Shown one piece after another: positions 31,952 through 40,861 of a stretch of 64,000 bases of DNA (position 1 is its first letter; each line of letters begins with the position of its first letter). The stretch is from Planococcus sp. SK3692 (GTDB lineage Bacteria > Bacillota > Bacilli > Bacillales_A > Planococcaceae), in assembly GCF_028890485.2 (NCBI RefSeq), contig NZ_JARCHV010000002.1, positions 558,001-622,000 on the forward strand. The letters are read 5' to 3'. Below the pieces are notes generated by a model. The model did not search any database. It was not told the origin of the DNA and saw nothing but the letters and a program-made list of their open reading frames with translations. The position numbers were made by a program, and so were the translations under genes.

Positions 31952-32910
31952 CGAACGAAACTTTATTGTCTGTACAGAAACTTAAGCGCCATTTCGACCT
32001 TGGCAAAGACACGACTTTAAAAGCCGTCGATGGCATTTCATTTGATATTAAGCGCGGCGAAACTTTTGGGCTCGTGGGAGAGTCGGGCTGCGGCAAATCA
32101 ACAGCCGGCCGCACCATTATGGGCTTATACAGTTCGACCGATGGCAAAGTCGAATACGATGGCGTCGATATCCACAAAATGTCCGACAAGGACCGCTTCG
32201 ATTATTTGCGCAATATGCAAATGATTTTCCAGGACCCGTACGCGTCGCTCAACCCGCGTTCGACCGTTTTCGAAATCATTGCAGAGCCGATGCAAGTCCA
32301 TGGGCTGTATAAGAATAAAAAGGAATTGCAGACACGCGTTCATCAATTATTGGAAGATGTCGGATTGAACCGCGACCACGCCAACCGCTATCCGCACGAA
32401 TTCTCCGGTGGGCAAAGACAGCGCATCGGCATCGCGCGTGCCTTGTCGCTTGACCCGGATTTCATCATTGCGGACGAACCAATCTCAGCGCTCGATGTAT
32501 CGGTCCAAGCACAAGTGGTCATGCTCCTGCAGAAGCTGCAGAAGGAAAAAGGATTGACGTATTTATTCATCGCGCATGACTTGAGCATGGTCAAATACAT
32601 ATCAGACCGCATCGGTGTTATGTACCTTGGGCATATGGTGGAACTGACGACAGCCGATCAGCTGTACGAAAAACCTCTTCACCCGTATACAGAAGCGCTG
32701 CTGTCAGCGATTCCGATTCCGGATCCGGATATCGAAGAAGCCCGCGAACGCGTTATCCTAGAAGGCGAATTGCCAAGCCCGATCGATCCACCAAGCGGCT
32801 GCGTATTCCGGACGCGCTGCCCGCACGCGATGAGCATCTGCGCGGAGAAAAAGCCGGCGTGGCAGGAAAAAGAGCCCGGCCATTACGTCGCTTGTCATTT
32901 ATATGAGTAA
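31948..32910 (+). CDS. ykfD: Peptide ABC transporter ATP-binding protein, YkfD/DppF-like
   Basis: A 320-residue ATPase, likely the second motor partner of DppD. Walker A is GESGCGKSTAGR, the signature FSGGQRQRIGIARAL, Walker B DFIIADEPISALDV and the switch His in FIAHDLSMV. The oligopeptide-transporter tail has SGCVFRTRCPHAMSIC. CAGGAGGAAACAAC precedes the ATG, which overlaps the ykfC stop (ATGA). B. subtilis also keeps this gene at the end of the ykf genes. Confidence 0.94.
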   Translation: MTNETLLSVQKLKRHFDLGKDTTLKAVDGISFDIKRGETFGLVGESGCGKSTAGRTIMGLYSSTDGKVEYDGVDIHKMSDKDRFDYLRNMQMIFQDPYASLNPRSTVFEIIAEPMQVHGLYKNKKELQTRVHQLLEDVGLNRDHANRYPHEFSGGQRQRIGIARALSLDPDFIIADEPISALDVSVQAQVVMLLQKLQKEKGLTYLFIAHDLSMVKYISDRIGVMYLGHMVELTTADQLYEKPLHPYTEALLSAIPIPDPDIEEARERVILEGELPSPIDPPSGCVFRTRCPHAMSICAEKKPAWQEKEPGHYVACHLYE

Positions 32911-32939
32911 GTCAAACAGGTGAATTTACCATAAATTTA

Positions 32940-32948
32940 TGCTATAAT
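32940..32948 (+). promoter_or_regulatory. Extended -10 promoter of the DUF2187 gene
   Basis: TGcTATAAT, a perfect extended -10, about 40 nt before the gene, with a weak GTGAAT 17 nt upstream. Confidence 0.6.
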
Positions 32949-32988
32949 AAAAAGATAATGTTTTCATTATAGAGAGGCGTGGATAACT

Positions 32989-33219
32989 ATGGCATTTCAA
33001 CCCCATGAAAAAGAAGTATCTGAATTTGTAGCGGCCCGCAAAATCGGCGAATGGATTTCATTCACCCGCAATGGCGTCGACGTTAACGGAACCATCTTCA
33101 AAATTATGGACAACTCGGTGATCGTCGAGATCTCACCAGAAGACGCCAAGGAAATCGGCGCTGCTTCCAACATGACCGTAATTTCACATAAGAAATACAA
33201 GATTGTCGCAGATCAATAA
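32989..33219 (+). CDS. DUF2187 family protein (YkvS-like)
   Basis: A 76-residue soluble protein, mainly beta-strand by pattern, with the segment GEWISFTRNGVDVNGTIFKI followed by NSVIVEIS and HKKYKIV. This matches the small DUF2187/YkvS family of Bacillales, whose function is unknown. GAGAGGCGTGG lies upstream of ATG 32989. It has its own promoter and terminator. Confidence 0.75.
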   Translation: MAFQPHEKEVSEFVAARKIGEWISFTRNGVDVNGTIFKIMDNSVIVEISPEDAKEIGAASNMTVISHKKYKIVADQ

Positions 33220-33224
33220 AACGA

Positions 33225-33250
33225 AACCTCCGCAGCCGCGGAGGTTTTTT
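33225..33250 (+). terminator. Intrinsic terminator of the DUF2187 gene
   Basis: aacctccgc and gcggaggtt form a perfect 9-bp stem with a 4-nt loop and a T run. Confidence 0.88.
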
Positions 33251-33356
33251 CATTATGTGAATTTAAGTGAAGTTAGCGAGTGTTTGTATGTGGAAATAAT
33301 AGTGAGAGTTTAGGTGTGTAATCATTTCGATGTTCTAATTATTTTTCACATCAATA

Positions 33357-33490
33357 GTCGCCGCCGTGCTTAGGGTTGGCCTCTTGCCATAAGCCAAAAA
33401 GTGCATTTGTCTTACGGCATCGGCTCACCCTTGGCGCTGGCCGGCTGAGAGATTTCGGTGATTGGAGGAATCGCTTCCCAGGTCGAGCGT
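33357..33490 (+). repeat. Family B repeat, copy B1 (shortened)
   Basis: Contains the ttgccataag and cttacggca arms and the downstream ggctgagagatttc block, then joins directly to ggaatcgcttcc. The gaagcag and gccggctagtg segment of full copies is missing. No gene lies between 33251 and 34229. Confidence 0.7.
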
Positions 33491-33557
33491 ATGTGAGGAT
33501 AGCGAGGGTTTTCGAGTGGAATTGTTCCGGTATCCTGATTGTTTTTCACATTAATAT

Positions 33558-33730
33558 CCGCCGCCTTGCTTTGGGTTGGCCTTTGGCACTAAGCCAGGAA
33601 GAACGCCTGTCTTACTGCGTCGGCTCACCCTTGGCGCTCGGCGGCTGAGAGATTTCATTGATTGAAGTGTGTTTAGATAGATTTGCTTCTTTAATGAGTT
33701 GCCGGCTAGTGGGGGAATCACTTCTTGGGA
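33558..33730 (+). repeat. Family B repeat, copy B2
   Basis: A nearly full unit: ccgccgcc, gggttggcc, cttactgcgtcggctcaccc, cggcggctgagag, then gccggctagtgggggaatc. The arms gccgcc and ggcggc close a hairpin. Confidence 0.75.
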
Positions 33731-33883
33731 GATGGCATCTGGCATATAGGTACTTGAATCGGAAAAATTGTTTATGGACTAGAACTAGCAATTACAAATT
33801 TCTCGGTCAAGATGATCGGAGCTACAAAGGAAGGTGCCTTTTTACATTCTATATTGGGTGGATTAAAAATTTAACTTCCACAC

Positions 33884-34034
33884 TAAAACTAGAGACGGAG
33901 CGGAAATGGCTGACTCCTGGGGGACCGAGCGGGCTGGCGAGACAAACGTTCCGCGTTTTTTGCGGGACGTTGGCTCAACACCCGCCCCCCGGAAAGCAGC
34001 CATTGGAGCGCAGTCGAAAAGCGGAAGCTTTTCC
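33884..34034 (+). repeat. Family C hairpin repeat, copy C1
   Basis: Runs from ctaaaactagagacggagcg to cagtcgaaaagcggaagc. Its stem pairs aatggctg with cagccatt, tcctggggg with cccccgga and aacgttccgc with gcgggacgtt (one mismatch). Confidence 0.8.
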
Positions 34035-34229
34035 GATCTTTTATTTTTTAAATCACTTCTTTTTCATTACTTCACGTTTATCCAATTAGGAATTCACCAC
34101 ATCCCTATGCCATTCGTCTCAAAGCCACCAAATATTGAAAATTGTGGCAGGGAATTCGTTTCAAAGCGTATGGTTTTTTGGTAAAGTAAAACTAAGCAGA
34201 ACGCCATTTGCCTGAAAGGACTTAAACGC

Positions 34230-34919
34230 ATGATATCTGATTTTAAATTTTGGCATTTTTTCCTGAACCAAGGCCAACTCATACATAATTTGCGACACAC
34301 CGAAATGAGGCAAATCAATAAGCGGCTAGCCGTGATTCTGGTGCTCGGCTTGATCGTCTTCGCCTTGCCTGAAATTTGGGGCATGAACACCGGATCGTTG
34401 ACGCCGCTGCTTGCGGCGGGCATGTTCGACGGTTATACGCTCGCACGCTGGACTTCGCTTGTCGGTACCTTGCTGTGGGGTGGCTTGTACTTAAGCTTCC
34501 ATTTATACATAGCCGCGTATCTGTATGGCCGGATCATCGGCATCCCGTGGAAAGCGATGATCGTCATGCAAGCTTACGTTACGGCATTGTTGGTGCTGGA
34601 AAAAGGATTGATTTTTGGCATATTCGCCTGGAACGGCTATTCAATGGCTTTCTCGCCTTTTTCATTTGGGCCAATCGCCGCCACGTTCCTGGACAATAGC
34701 TATTTGATTTACTTCTTTAATCAATTGACGTTGTTTACGGCATTGATTATCGCGATTCAATACCGCTTCATCAAGAACTTCTCGCGAGTGTCACCGAAAA
34801 TCATCCTGCCTTCGCTGATCATTATCCATGTGATTTCGGCATTGATTGTCGCGCTGTTCAGCCAGATTCCTGTCGACGAAATGCTGCGTGACTTTATGCA
34901 AGGGGGGCCGATTCTATGA
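34230..34919 (+). CDS. Multi-pass membrane protein of unknown function
   Basis: A 229-residue protein with five to six predicted membrane helices: about residues 35-50, 72-96, 104-130, 135-152, 165-180 and 197-215. I do not recognise specific motifs; the overall look is of a Yip1-like or permease-like membrane domain, which is only an impression. AAAGGA lies 9 nt before ATG 34230. It overlaps the following HlyD-like gene by 4 nt (ATGA), so the two proteins are made together and probably form one complex. Confidence 0.65.
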   Translation: MISDFKFWHFFLNQGQLIHNLRHTEMRQINKRLAVILVLGLIVFALPEIWGMNTGSLTPLLAAGMFDGYTLARWTSLVGTLLWGGLYLSFHLYIAAYLYGRIIGIPWKAMIVMQAYVTALLVLEKGLIFGIFAWNGYSMAFSPFSFGPIAATFLDNSYLIYFFNQLTLFTALIIAIQYRFIKNFSRVSPKIILPSLIIIHVISALIVALFSQIPVDEMLRDFMQGGPIL

Positions 34920-36223
34920 ACCGCTTTTTCTTTATCGGCTTATCCATTGCCATCGTCGCCTTTTTGACCTCGAACTTCCTGTTGCTGTTCGGCGAGAAGA
35001 GCATCATTTCAAAAGAACTGTATGTCAGTGAGTACGAACAAGCGTATACCCATACATATACTGAAACCTTGCCGAAAGAAGCCTTGACGGCGCCGCAGGA
35101 TACGATGGAAATCTACGTCCAGGACCACGAAGCGCTTGAGCAATGGCTCGTCAAAGAAGGCGACGCTGTAACGGCAGGCGCTGAACTGGCAAGCTTGAAT
35201 GAAAGCGAGTCGGAAGACCAGCGCGCCATTTGGCAGTCGGAACAAAGTGCGCTGCAAACAGAACGCAGTGAAGTCCAGTCCACGTTGCAGGAGTTGACGC
35301 AGGCGCGTGCATCGCAAGACAGCAGCGTTTCCGAAGACTCGAATAACAGTTCCAGCTATCCGGGGTTTGGTGAAGATATGGAACAGGAACTGCGCATGGA
35401 TGTCAACGTTTCGGTCGGCGTGGAAGTGCCGGAAGACGGCTCGTATGCTTCAGGCATCGCGCAAGCCCAGCAACGTCTGGCAGCCATCGATTCTGAACTG
35501 GCCGTGGTCGAAGCGCAGCTCGCGCAAAGCCAGGAGAATCCGGCGCTCATCAGCCCGGTCGAAGGGACGGTCGCGAGCATCAACCGTGATACCGCTCCGC
35601 TCAGCATTGAGATTTATAATAATGAACGAGAATTTGTCACGTATTTATTGGAAGACGAATGGCATGAAGTGGAACAAGCCGACCGCGTGTTCATCCAGGC
35701 GCCAGGCATTGAAGGCGCGATTCCTGGAACGGTCCGCAGCGTTTCAGAAATCCCTGCGGAAGAATCGAAATGGTTCAAAGCCTACCGGGATCTCGGCCGC
35801 ATCGAACAAAACAACCCGATTGCCTTTTACGAAGTGCGCATCGCCCCTGAAACACCGTTGCAGGACACCATGCCTTATGGCAGCAACGTGAATGCAGAAA
35901 TCACGCTGGATGAAGCGCAGGACGCAATTGCTTTGCGCGATGGTTGGGTTTACGATGATGACGAAACGGCGGGTACTGCCTATACTTTGAATATTGACGG
36001 CCGCCCGAATGCTGTTCCTGTCGAAATCGCCTTCACCCAACAAGGCCGTGTCGTTCTCGCGAGCGGTATGGAAGCAGGGGACATCACCATCAATGAAGAA
36101 CAGCTTCACGATTATCCGGGACGGCCGAAGCTCTTCATGCCGTTCCCAAGCCGCACGCCAGATTTTAATTATGCCAAGAACACAGAATGGCGCGCTTACG
36201 TTGAATATTTATTGGCACGCTAA
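34916..36223 (+). CDS. HlyD-like membrane fusion (adaptor) protein
   Basis: A 435-residue protein anchored by one N-terminal helix (about 5-27). Features of an HlyD/MFP adaptor follow: a split biotinyl/lipoyl-like domain (VKEGDAVTAGAELASL near 80-95 and ALISPVEGTVASINRD near 205-220), a coiled-coil hairpin between the halves (about 105-200, interrupted by a Ser/Asn/Asp-rich stretch) and beta-barrel regions beyond 225. Adaptors usually work with an ABC, RND or MFS exporter. None is encoded here; the only partner is the coupled membrane protein upstream. Confidence 0.75.
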   Translation: MNRFFFIGLSIAIVAFLTSNFLLLFGEKSIISKELYVSEYEQAYTHTYTETLPKEALTAPQDTMEIYVQDHEALEQWLVKEGDAVTAGAELASLNESESEDQRAIWQSEQSALQTERSEVQSTLQELTQARASQDSSVSEDSNNSSSYPGFGEDMEQELRMDVNVSVGVEVPEDGSYASGIAQAQQRLAAIDSELAVVEAQLAQSQENPALISPVEGTVASINRDTAPLSIEIYNNEREFVTYLLEDEWHEVEQADRVFIQAPGIEGAIPGTVRSVSEIPAEESKWFKAYRDLGRIEQNNPIAFYEVRIAPETPLQDTMPYGSNVNAEITLDEAQDAIALRDGWVYDDDETAGTAYTLNIDGRPNAVPVEIAFTQQGRVVLASGMEAGDITINEEQLHDYPGRPKLFMPFPSRTPDFNYAKNTEWRAYVEYLLAR

Positions 36224-36227
36224 TCAA

Positions 36228-36258
36228 AACCTCCGGGAAATTCCGGAGGTTTTTTTTC
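36228..36258 (+). terminator. Intrinsic terminator after the HlyD-like gene
   Basis: aacctccgg and ccggaggtt form a perfect 9-bp stem with a 6-nt loop and eight T. Confidence 0.9.
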
Positions 36259-36403
36259 ATGGCAATGAAAGATGGAGAGCGCGAATATTTGCTAGGGAAA
36301 TAGATGTAGCGAAAGCACCAGCGAAACTTGCGCTTAATTTACGGCCGCCATTGGTGTACGATAGACACAATACATTACAGCCATTGATCGGAGTGGAATA
36401 TCC

Positions 36404-36676
36404 ATGAAAGAAACAGACTGGCGCTTTCGCGTCGCGCACCGGGAAGCCTGGATCGGCCTCGGCCTTGCACTCTTTAACTTCGTCTGGTGGTTTGCTTTCG
36501 CCTATGGGCTCGGCAGTCGGCCAGTTGAAGAATACACGTACATATTCGGCTTGCCCGATTGGTTTTTCTACAGCTGCGTCGTCGGCTTTTTGGTTATGGT
36601 CGTACTTGTTACGGTCGTCGTCAAGTTTTTCTTCGTCGATGTGCCATTTGACGAAGAACAGGAGGAGAGCCGATGA
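36404..36676 (+). CDS. yhdT: YhdT-family small membrane protein
   Basis: A 90-residue protein with two membrane helices (about 16-36 and 50-75) and the segment FGLPDWFFYSCVVGF, matching the YhdT family whose genes precede panF in many bacteria. It may assist the symporter as a small subunit; this is inferred from linkage. The stop overlaps the panF start by 4 nt. Confidence 0.85.
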   Translation: MKETDWRFRVAHREAWIGLGLALFNFVWWFAFAYGLGSRPVEEYTYIFGLPDWFFYSCVVGFLVMVVLVTVVVKFFFVDVPFDEEQEESR

Positions 36677-38148
36677 ATTATTCAGTCCTCATTCCCATGA
36701 TCGTTTTTTTGATCATTATCTTTTTCATTGGCTATTGGTCGAGCAGAAAACTGGCCGGCTCATCGAATTTCATCAGTGACTATTTCCTTGGAGGCCGTGA
36801 GCTTGGCGGCTTTGTCCTTGCGATGACCATGGTCGCGACGTACGGCAGCGCCTCAAGCTTTCTCGGAGGGCCTGGGACCGCCTATACGATGGGCTTCGGA
36901 TGGGTGCTGTTGGCGATGACGCAAGTGGTCACCGGTTATTTTGTCCTGATGATTCTCGGGAAAAAATACGCCATCATGGCTCGCCGCTATAACGCGGTGA
37001 CCATGATCGATTTTCTCAAAGCTCGATACAATAGCACAGCTGTTGTGTTGCTATCGGCGCTTAGCATCATTATTTTCCTGTTTTCCGCAATGGCGGCACA
37101 GTGGATCGGCGGCGCGCGCCTGATCGAGTCGTTAACAGGGCTCAGTTATCAGTCGGCATTGTTCTTGTTTGCCGTCAGCGTCCTCGTTTACGTGACCATT
37201 GGCGGATTCCGGGCTGTTGCCTTGACCGATGCGGTGCAAGGGGCGGTCATGCTAATCGGCACCTTGATCTTGTTGGTCGCTGTCATAATTTCAGGCGGCG
37301 GAATTTCGAACATCATGCAAGATTTGATCAATGAAAACCCGAATTTGGTGACGCCATACGGAGCGGAAGGCAATCTCAGCGCCGCTTACGTGTCGTCGTT
37401 CTGGATTCTTGTCGGTGTCGGCGTCGTCGGCTTGCCGCAAATCGCCGTTCGGGCCATGTCTTATAAAAATGCGCGTTCGATGCATCGTGCGCTCATTATC
37501 GGTACCATCGTCACGGGCTTCATCATGCTCAATATGCATTTGATCGGCGTATTTGCGCGCCCGATCCTTCCGGGCATTGAAGTGGGCGATAAAGTGATTC
37601 CGCTGATCGCACTCGAAACTTTGCCGCCTTGGGTCGCAGGTATCGTCTTGGCGGCTCCGATGGCGGCGATCATGTCGACCGTCGATTCGCTGCTGTTGCT
37701 CGTCAGTTCCTCGATTGTCAAAGATGTCTATTTGAATTACATCAAACCGGATGCGAGCCTTAAGACCATCAAGCGCATGTCGTTCGGGGTCACAGGGATT
37801 CTCGGCGTGATCGTGTTTTTGCTGGCGCTCGATCCGCCCGATTTATTGATTTTCTTGAATTTATTCGCATTCGGCGGCTTGGAAGCGGCGTTCATCTGGC
37901 CGATTGTTCTCGGGCTTTATTGGAAATGGGGCAATAAATACGGGGCGATCGCGAGCATGGCAACGGGGATCATCAGCTATATCGCCTTGCATTTCTATAA
38001 CATCGAAAACGGCAATTTGTTCGGCGTCCATACGGTCACCTTGCCGGTCGTCTTGTCACTTCTCGCCTTTATCGTATTCAGCTTGCTGATCAACAGACAG
38101 GCGTATGATTACAATGCCATTCTATACAGAAATGAAAAACAAGCGTAA
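36673..38148 (+). CDS. panF: Sodium/pantothenate symporter PanF
   Basis: A 491-residue member of the sodium:solute symporter family with about 13 membrane helices. Family marks include the FISDYFLGGRELGGFVLAMT start of the core, YGSASSFLGGPG and QIAVRAMSYKNARSMHRAL. It imports pantothenate, the coenzyme A precursor, with Na+. Substrate assignment rests on the YhdT linkage and overall resemblance; proline or another solute is possible. GAGGAGAG precedes the ATG. Confidence 0.88.
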   Translation: MNYSVLIPMIVFLIIIFFIGYWSSRKLAGSSNFISDYFLGGRELGGFVLAMTMVATYGSASSFLGGPGTAYTMGFGWVLLAMTQVVTGYFVLMILGKKYAIMARRYNAVTMIDFLKARYNSTAVVLLSALSIIIFLFSAMAAQWIGGARLIESLTGLSYQSALFLFAVSVLVYVTIGGFRAVALTDAVQGAVMLIGTLILLVAVIISGGGISNIMQDLINENPNLVTPYGAEGNLSAAYVSSFWILVGVGVVGLPQIAVRAMSYKNARSMHRALIIGTIVTGFIMLNMHLIGVFARPILPGIEVGDKVIPLIALETLPPWVAGIVLAAPMAAIMSTVDSLLLLVSSSIVKDVYLNYIKPDASLKTIKRMSFGVTGILGVIVFLLALDPPDLLIFLNLFAFGGLEAAFIWPIVLGLYWKWGNKYGAIASMATGIISYIALHFYNIENGNLFGVHTVTLPVVLSLLAFIVFSLLINRQAYDYNAILYRNEKQA

Positions 38149-38192
38149 AATGAAAGGCTATATCTGGAATAAGGGAAAGAAGGGCTGCACTT

Positions 38193-39107
38193 TTGACTCC
38201 ATGGAAAGTTTACGTCATCTTAACATCGGTGATGGTCGTGTGGGGCTTCAACCTCGCAGCGGTCAAGTATTTATTGGAATTTGTTGATCCGGTTACGCTG
38301 ACGGCGTTTCGGATCTTGCTTGCTGGAGTGACGGTGCTGATCATTTTGGCCTCACTCGGCATGATGCGCTGGCCAAAGCGCAGCGACTGGAAATACATAT
38401 TGCTCGGAGCTTTGCTCAATGTAGTGGCGCATCATTATTTTCTGTCTCAAGGTTTGGCGATTACTTCCGGAACGAACGCTGGGTTGATTCTCGGGACTGG
38501 GCCGATGCTGACGGCGGTTCTCGTATCGTTGATCATGCGCAATGTGCCTTCACGGCTGCAATGGCTCGGGGTATTTATTGGTTTTGCCGGCGTCGCCACG
38601 ACAGTGATGGTCGGAAGCGACTCGGCGTCAGGCTTGAGCCTTGGCGATATATTGGTTTTTATCTCCATTTTGGCTCAAGTGTTCAGTTATATTGTCATAG
38701 CAAATGCCGCACGCTCAATCGATCCGCGCTTGTTGACGGGGTATATGCTTGTGACAGGCGCGATCGTGCTATTTATTATTGCGCTCATTCAGGAGCCCGG
38801 AGAAATTGCGGCGTTCGGCAATGTTCCGACGTCGTTCTGGCTGGCATTCTTTTTCTCGGGAATGCTCGGGACAGCAGTTGGGCATATGCTTTATAATTAC
38901 TCGATTGGTCAGGCAGGACCGACGAAAGCGGCAATTTTCATGAACTTGAATACGCTGTTCTCGCTCGTGGCCGCAAGCCTCATTCTCGGTGAAACAATCA
39001 CGCCAGGCCATTTGATCGGCCTCGTGCTTATTGTCATAGGGGTGATATTCGGGTCAGGGGCAGCGGAGGATTTGCTTCGGAAACGCAGGAAACGGCTCCC
39101 AATATGA
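38193..39107 (+). CDS. EamA/DMT-family transporter
   Basis: A 304-residue protein with ten membrane helices in two EamA repeats (about 5-135 and 148-290). Markers are VWGFNLAAVKYLLEFVDPVT in the first repeat and GPTKAAIFMNLNTLFSLVAA in the second. Such proteins export amino acids or metabolites; the substrate cannot be read from the sequence. The start is TTG 38193 with AGAAGGG about 9 nt upstream. Its terminator overlaps its last codons. Confidence 0.88.
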   Translation: MTPWKVYVILTSVMVVWGFNLAAVKYLLEFVDPVTLTAFRILLAGVTVLIILASLGMMRWPKRSDWKYILLGALLNVVAHHYFLSQGLAITSGTNAGLILGTGPMLTAVLVSLIMRNVPSRLQWLGVFIGFAGVATTVMVGSDSASGLSLGDILVFISILAQVFSYIVIANAARSIDPRLLTGYMLVTGAIVLFIIALIQEPGEIAAFGNVPTSFWLAFFFSGMLGTAVGHMLYNYSIGQAGPTKAAIFMNLNTLFSLVAASLILGETITPGHLIGLVLIVIGVIFGSGAAEDLLRKRRKRLPI

Positions 39108-39117
39108 GCCGTTTTTT
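39091..39117 (+). terminator. Intrinsic terminator overlapping the EamA gene end
   Basis: aacggctc and gagccgtt form a stem with a 7-nt loop and a T run. The stop codon lies within the hairpin. Confidence 0.8.
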
Positions 39118-39148
39118 CTATAGTGGAATAGCGAAAGGAGAATGAAAG

Positions 39149-40762
39149 ATGACGGGTTTATGGGGCACGCCAGCGCAATTGCGCGAGCTGACAGAACAAT
39201 TGGTCGGCTGGGAATCACAAGGATTAACGGAAGGGGAAGTGAAATTCCCGGAACGGTTAAAAGCCAAATTAATGGAAATGGAATATTTCCAAAGCCACCC
39301 GGAACTCGTCTCTTTGGGTGAAGTCAATTGGGAACGCCGTTATTTGACGGCTTTGTATAAGCATGAAAAAGCTTCACGCACCGTTGTGCTGCTTAGTCAT
39401 TTCGATACGGTAGCCGTTCACGAATACGGGGATTTGGCGCCGCTCGCTTACAAGCCGGCAGAACTGGAGAAAGAATTCCAAAAGATTAAAAGCGAATTCA
39501 AACCGGAGATGCAGGACGATCTCGCGTCCGGTGACTATTTATTCGGCCGCGGCATTATGGACATGAAGTCTGGGCTTGCGATTCATATGGCGCTGATTGA
39601 GCGGGCCAGTTTGGAAAAGTGGCCGGTCAATATTGTGCTTATGTCGGTGCCGGATGAGGAAGTCAACTCCGCGGGCATGCGTTATGGTGTGTCGAAACTG
39701 CTCGACCTCGAACGTCAATATGGCCTGGAATATGTGCTGTTTTTAAACGGCGAGCCGGTTTTTGCGAAATCACCTGGCGACGAGTCGCAATACATTTACA
39801 CCGGGTCGATCGGGAAAATCATGCCGAGTGCGTTGTTTTACGGCAAAGAAACGCATGCCGGCGAACCGCTTGCCGGCATGACTTCGAGCTATTTGTCGAC
39901 TTATTTGACGCGAAAAATGGAATGGAATCCGGCTTTTTCCGAGACCGTACACGGGGAAGAAACGCCGCTCCCGGTAACCCTGACGCAAGGGGATATGAAA
40001 GAAGAGTACTCGGTTCAGACGCCTTACCGGACAAAAGCGCTTTATAACGTCTTCACGATGGAAAGAAATGCTGAAGACGTTATGGACATTTTTGCGGGCT
40101 TGGCGAAGGAATCCGCTGCGGAATGTATGGAGGATTATCATGCCTTGTGCGAAAAAATCGGCATGGCACCGCGTGTCAAAGAAATCCGTGTCCTTCGTTA
40201 CGAAGAGCTTGTGGAATATGCCAAAGAGAAGTTTGGGCTTGATTATCTGAATCAATTGATTCGCGATACGTTGATGGATCCGGAACGTGATGTCCGTGAT
40301 AAATCGTTTCATATTGCAGATATCTTGCTACTCAATTGCCAAGAGTTGACGCCGAGCATCGTCTTATTGTTTGCGCCGCCTTATTACCCAGCGGTCAATT
40401 CGAGCGAAGACCCGTTCATCGAAAATTGTGTGGCACATGTCACGCAAGATGCCCTCGAACGTTTCGGGTTGGAACTCGAGCAAGTGCATTTCTTCAACGG
40501 CATATCCGACCTCAGCTATGTTAATTACCAAGACAATTCGAGCGGCTGGGTCAGCTACGAGAACAACACGCCGGTTTACGGCGATCAGTACAGCATCCCG
40601 TTCCAAGCAATGCAGCAACTCAAGGCGCCGGTCTTGAACATCGGCCCGTTCGGCAAAGACCCGCATAAACGAACCGAACGCCTCCACATTAAAAATGCAT
40701 TCGAAGAAATCCCGGAAATCATCGCAAGCCTGATTTTGCATATTGGAGAGCCACGGGATTAA
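39149..40762 (+). CDS. M20-family peptidase, RocB-like
   Basis: A 537-residue cytosolic metallopeptidase-fold protein. It has VVLLSHFDTV with a metal His, GRGIMDMKSGLAIHMAL with the bridging Asp, and PDEEVNSAGMRYG with the catalytic Glu pair; THAGEPLAGM carries the usual dimer-domain His. Length and features match RocB, assigned to arginine use in Bacillus though its reaction is not settled. It is followed by a second M20 gene and an AGCS symporter, suggesting a small unit for amino acid or peptide use. Confidence 0.85.
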   Translation: MTGLWGTPAQLRELTEQLVGWESQGLTEGEVKFPERLKAKLMEMEYFQSHPELVSLGEVNWERRYLTALYKHEKASRTVVLLSHFDTVAVHEYGDLAPLAYKPAELEKEFQKIKSEFKPEMQDDLASGDYLFGRGIMDMKSGLAIHMALIERASLEKWPVNIVLMSVPDEEVNSAGMRYGVSKLLDLERQYGLEYVLFLNGEPVFAKSPGDESQYIYTGSIGKIMPSALFYGKETHAGEPLAGMTSSYLSTYLTRKMEWNPAFSETVHGEETPLPVTLTQGDMKEEYSVQTPYRTKALYNVFTMERNAEDVMDIFAGLAKESAAECMEDYHALCEKIGMAPRVKEIRVLRYEELVEYAKEKFGLDYLNQLIRDTLMDPERDVRDKSFHIADILLLNCQELTPSIVLLFAPPYYPAVNSSEDPFIENCVAHVTQDALERFGLELEQVHFFNGISDLSYVNYQDNSSGWVSYENNTPVYGDQYSIPFQAMQQLKAPVLNIGPFGKDPHKRTERLHIKNAFEEIPEIIASLILHIGEPRD

Positions 40763-40861
40763 GAACAGCGAATGACAGTGCATTTCGTAATCCGGTTTGT
40801 TTTGAATTGAGAAGACAGGTACAATTCAAAAAGATGAAAAATTTAAAGGAGCGGATCGTTT

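Noticed and set aside
33658..34184. Overlapping frames of 143 and 92 codons in the repeat island
   Set aside because: They run through family B and C repeats, lack ribosome sites, and the matching frames in other repeat copies are broken.
33251..34229. A mobile element with its own transposase
   Set aside because: No transposase, integrase or recombinase frame occurs in or near any repeat island in the window.
39770..40312. 180-codon antisense frame inside the RocB-like gene
   Set aside because: No ribosome site or recognisable domain, and fully covered by a well-supported gene.
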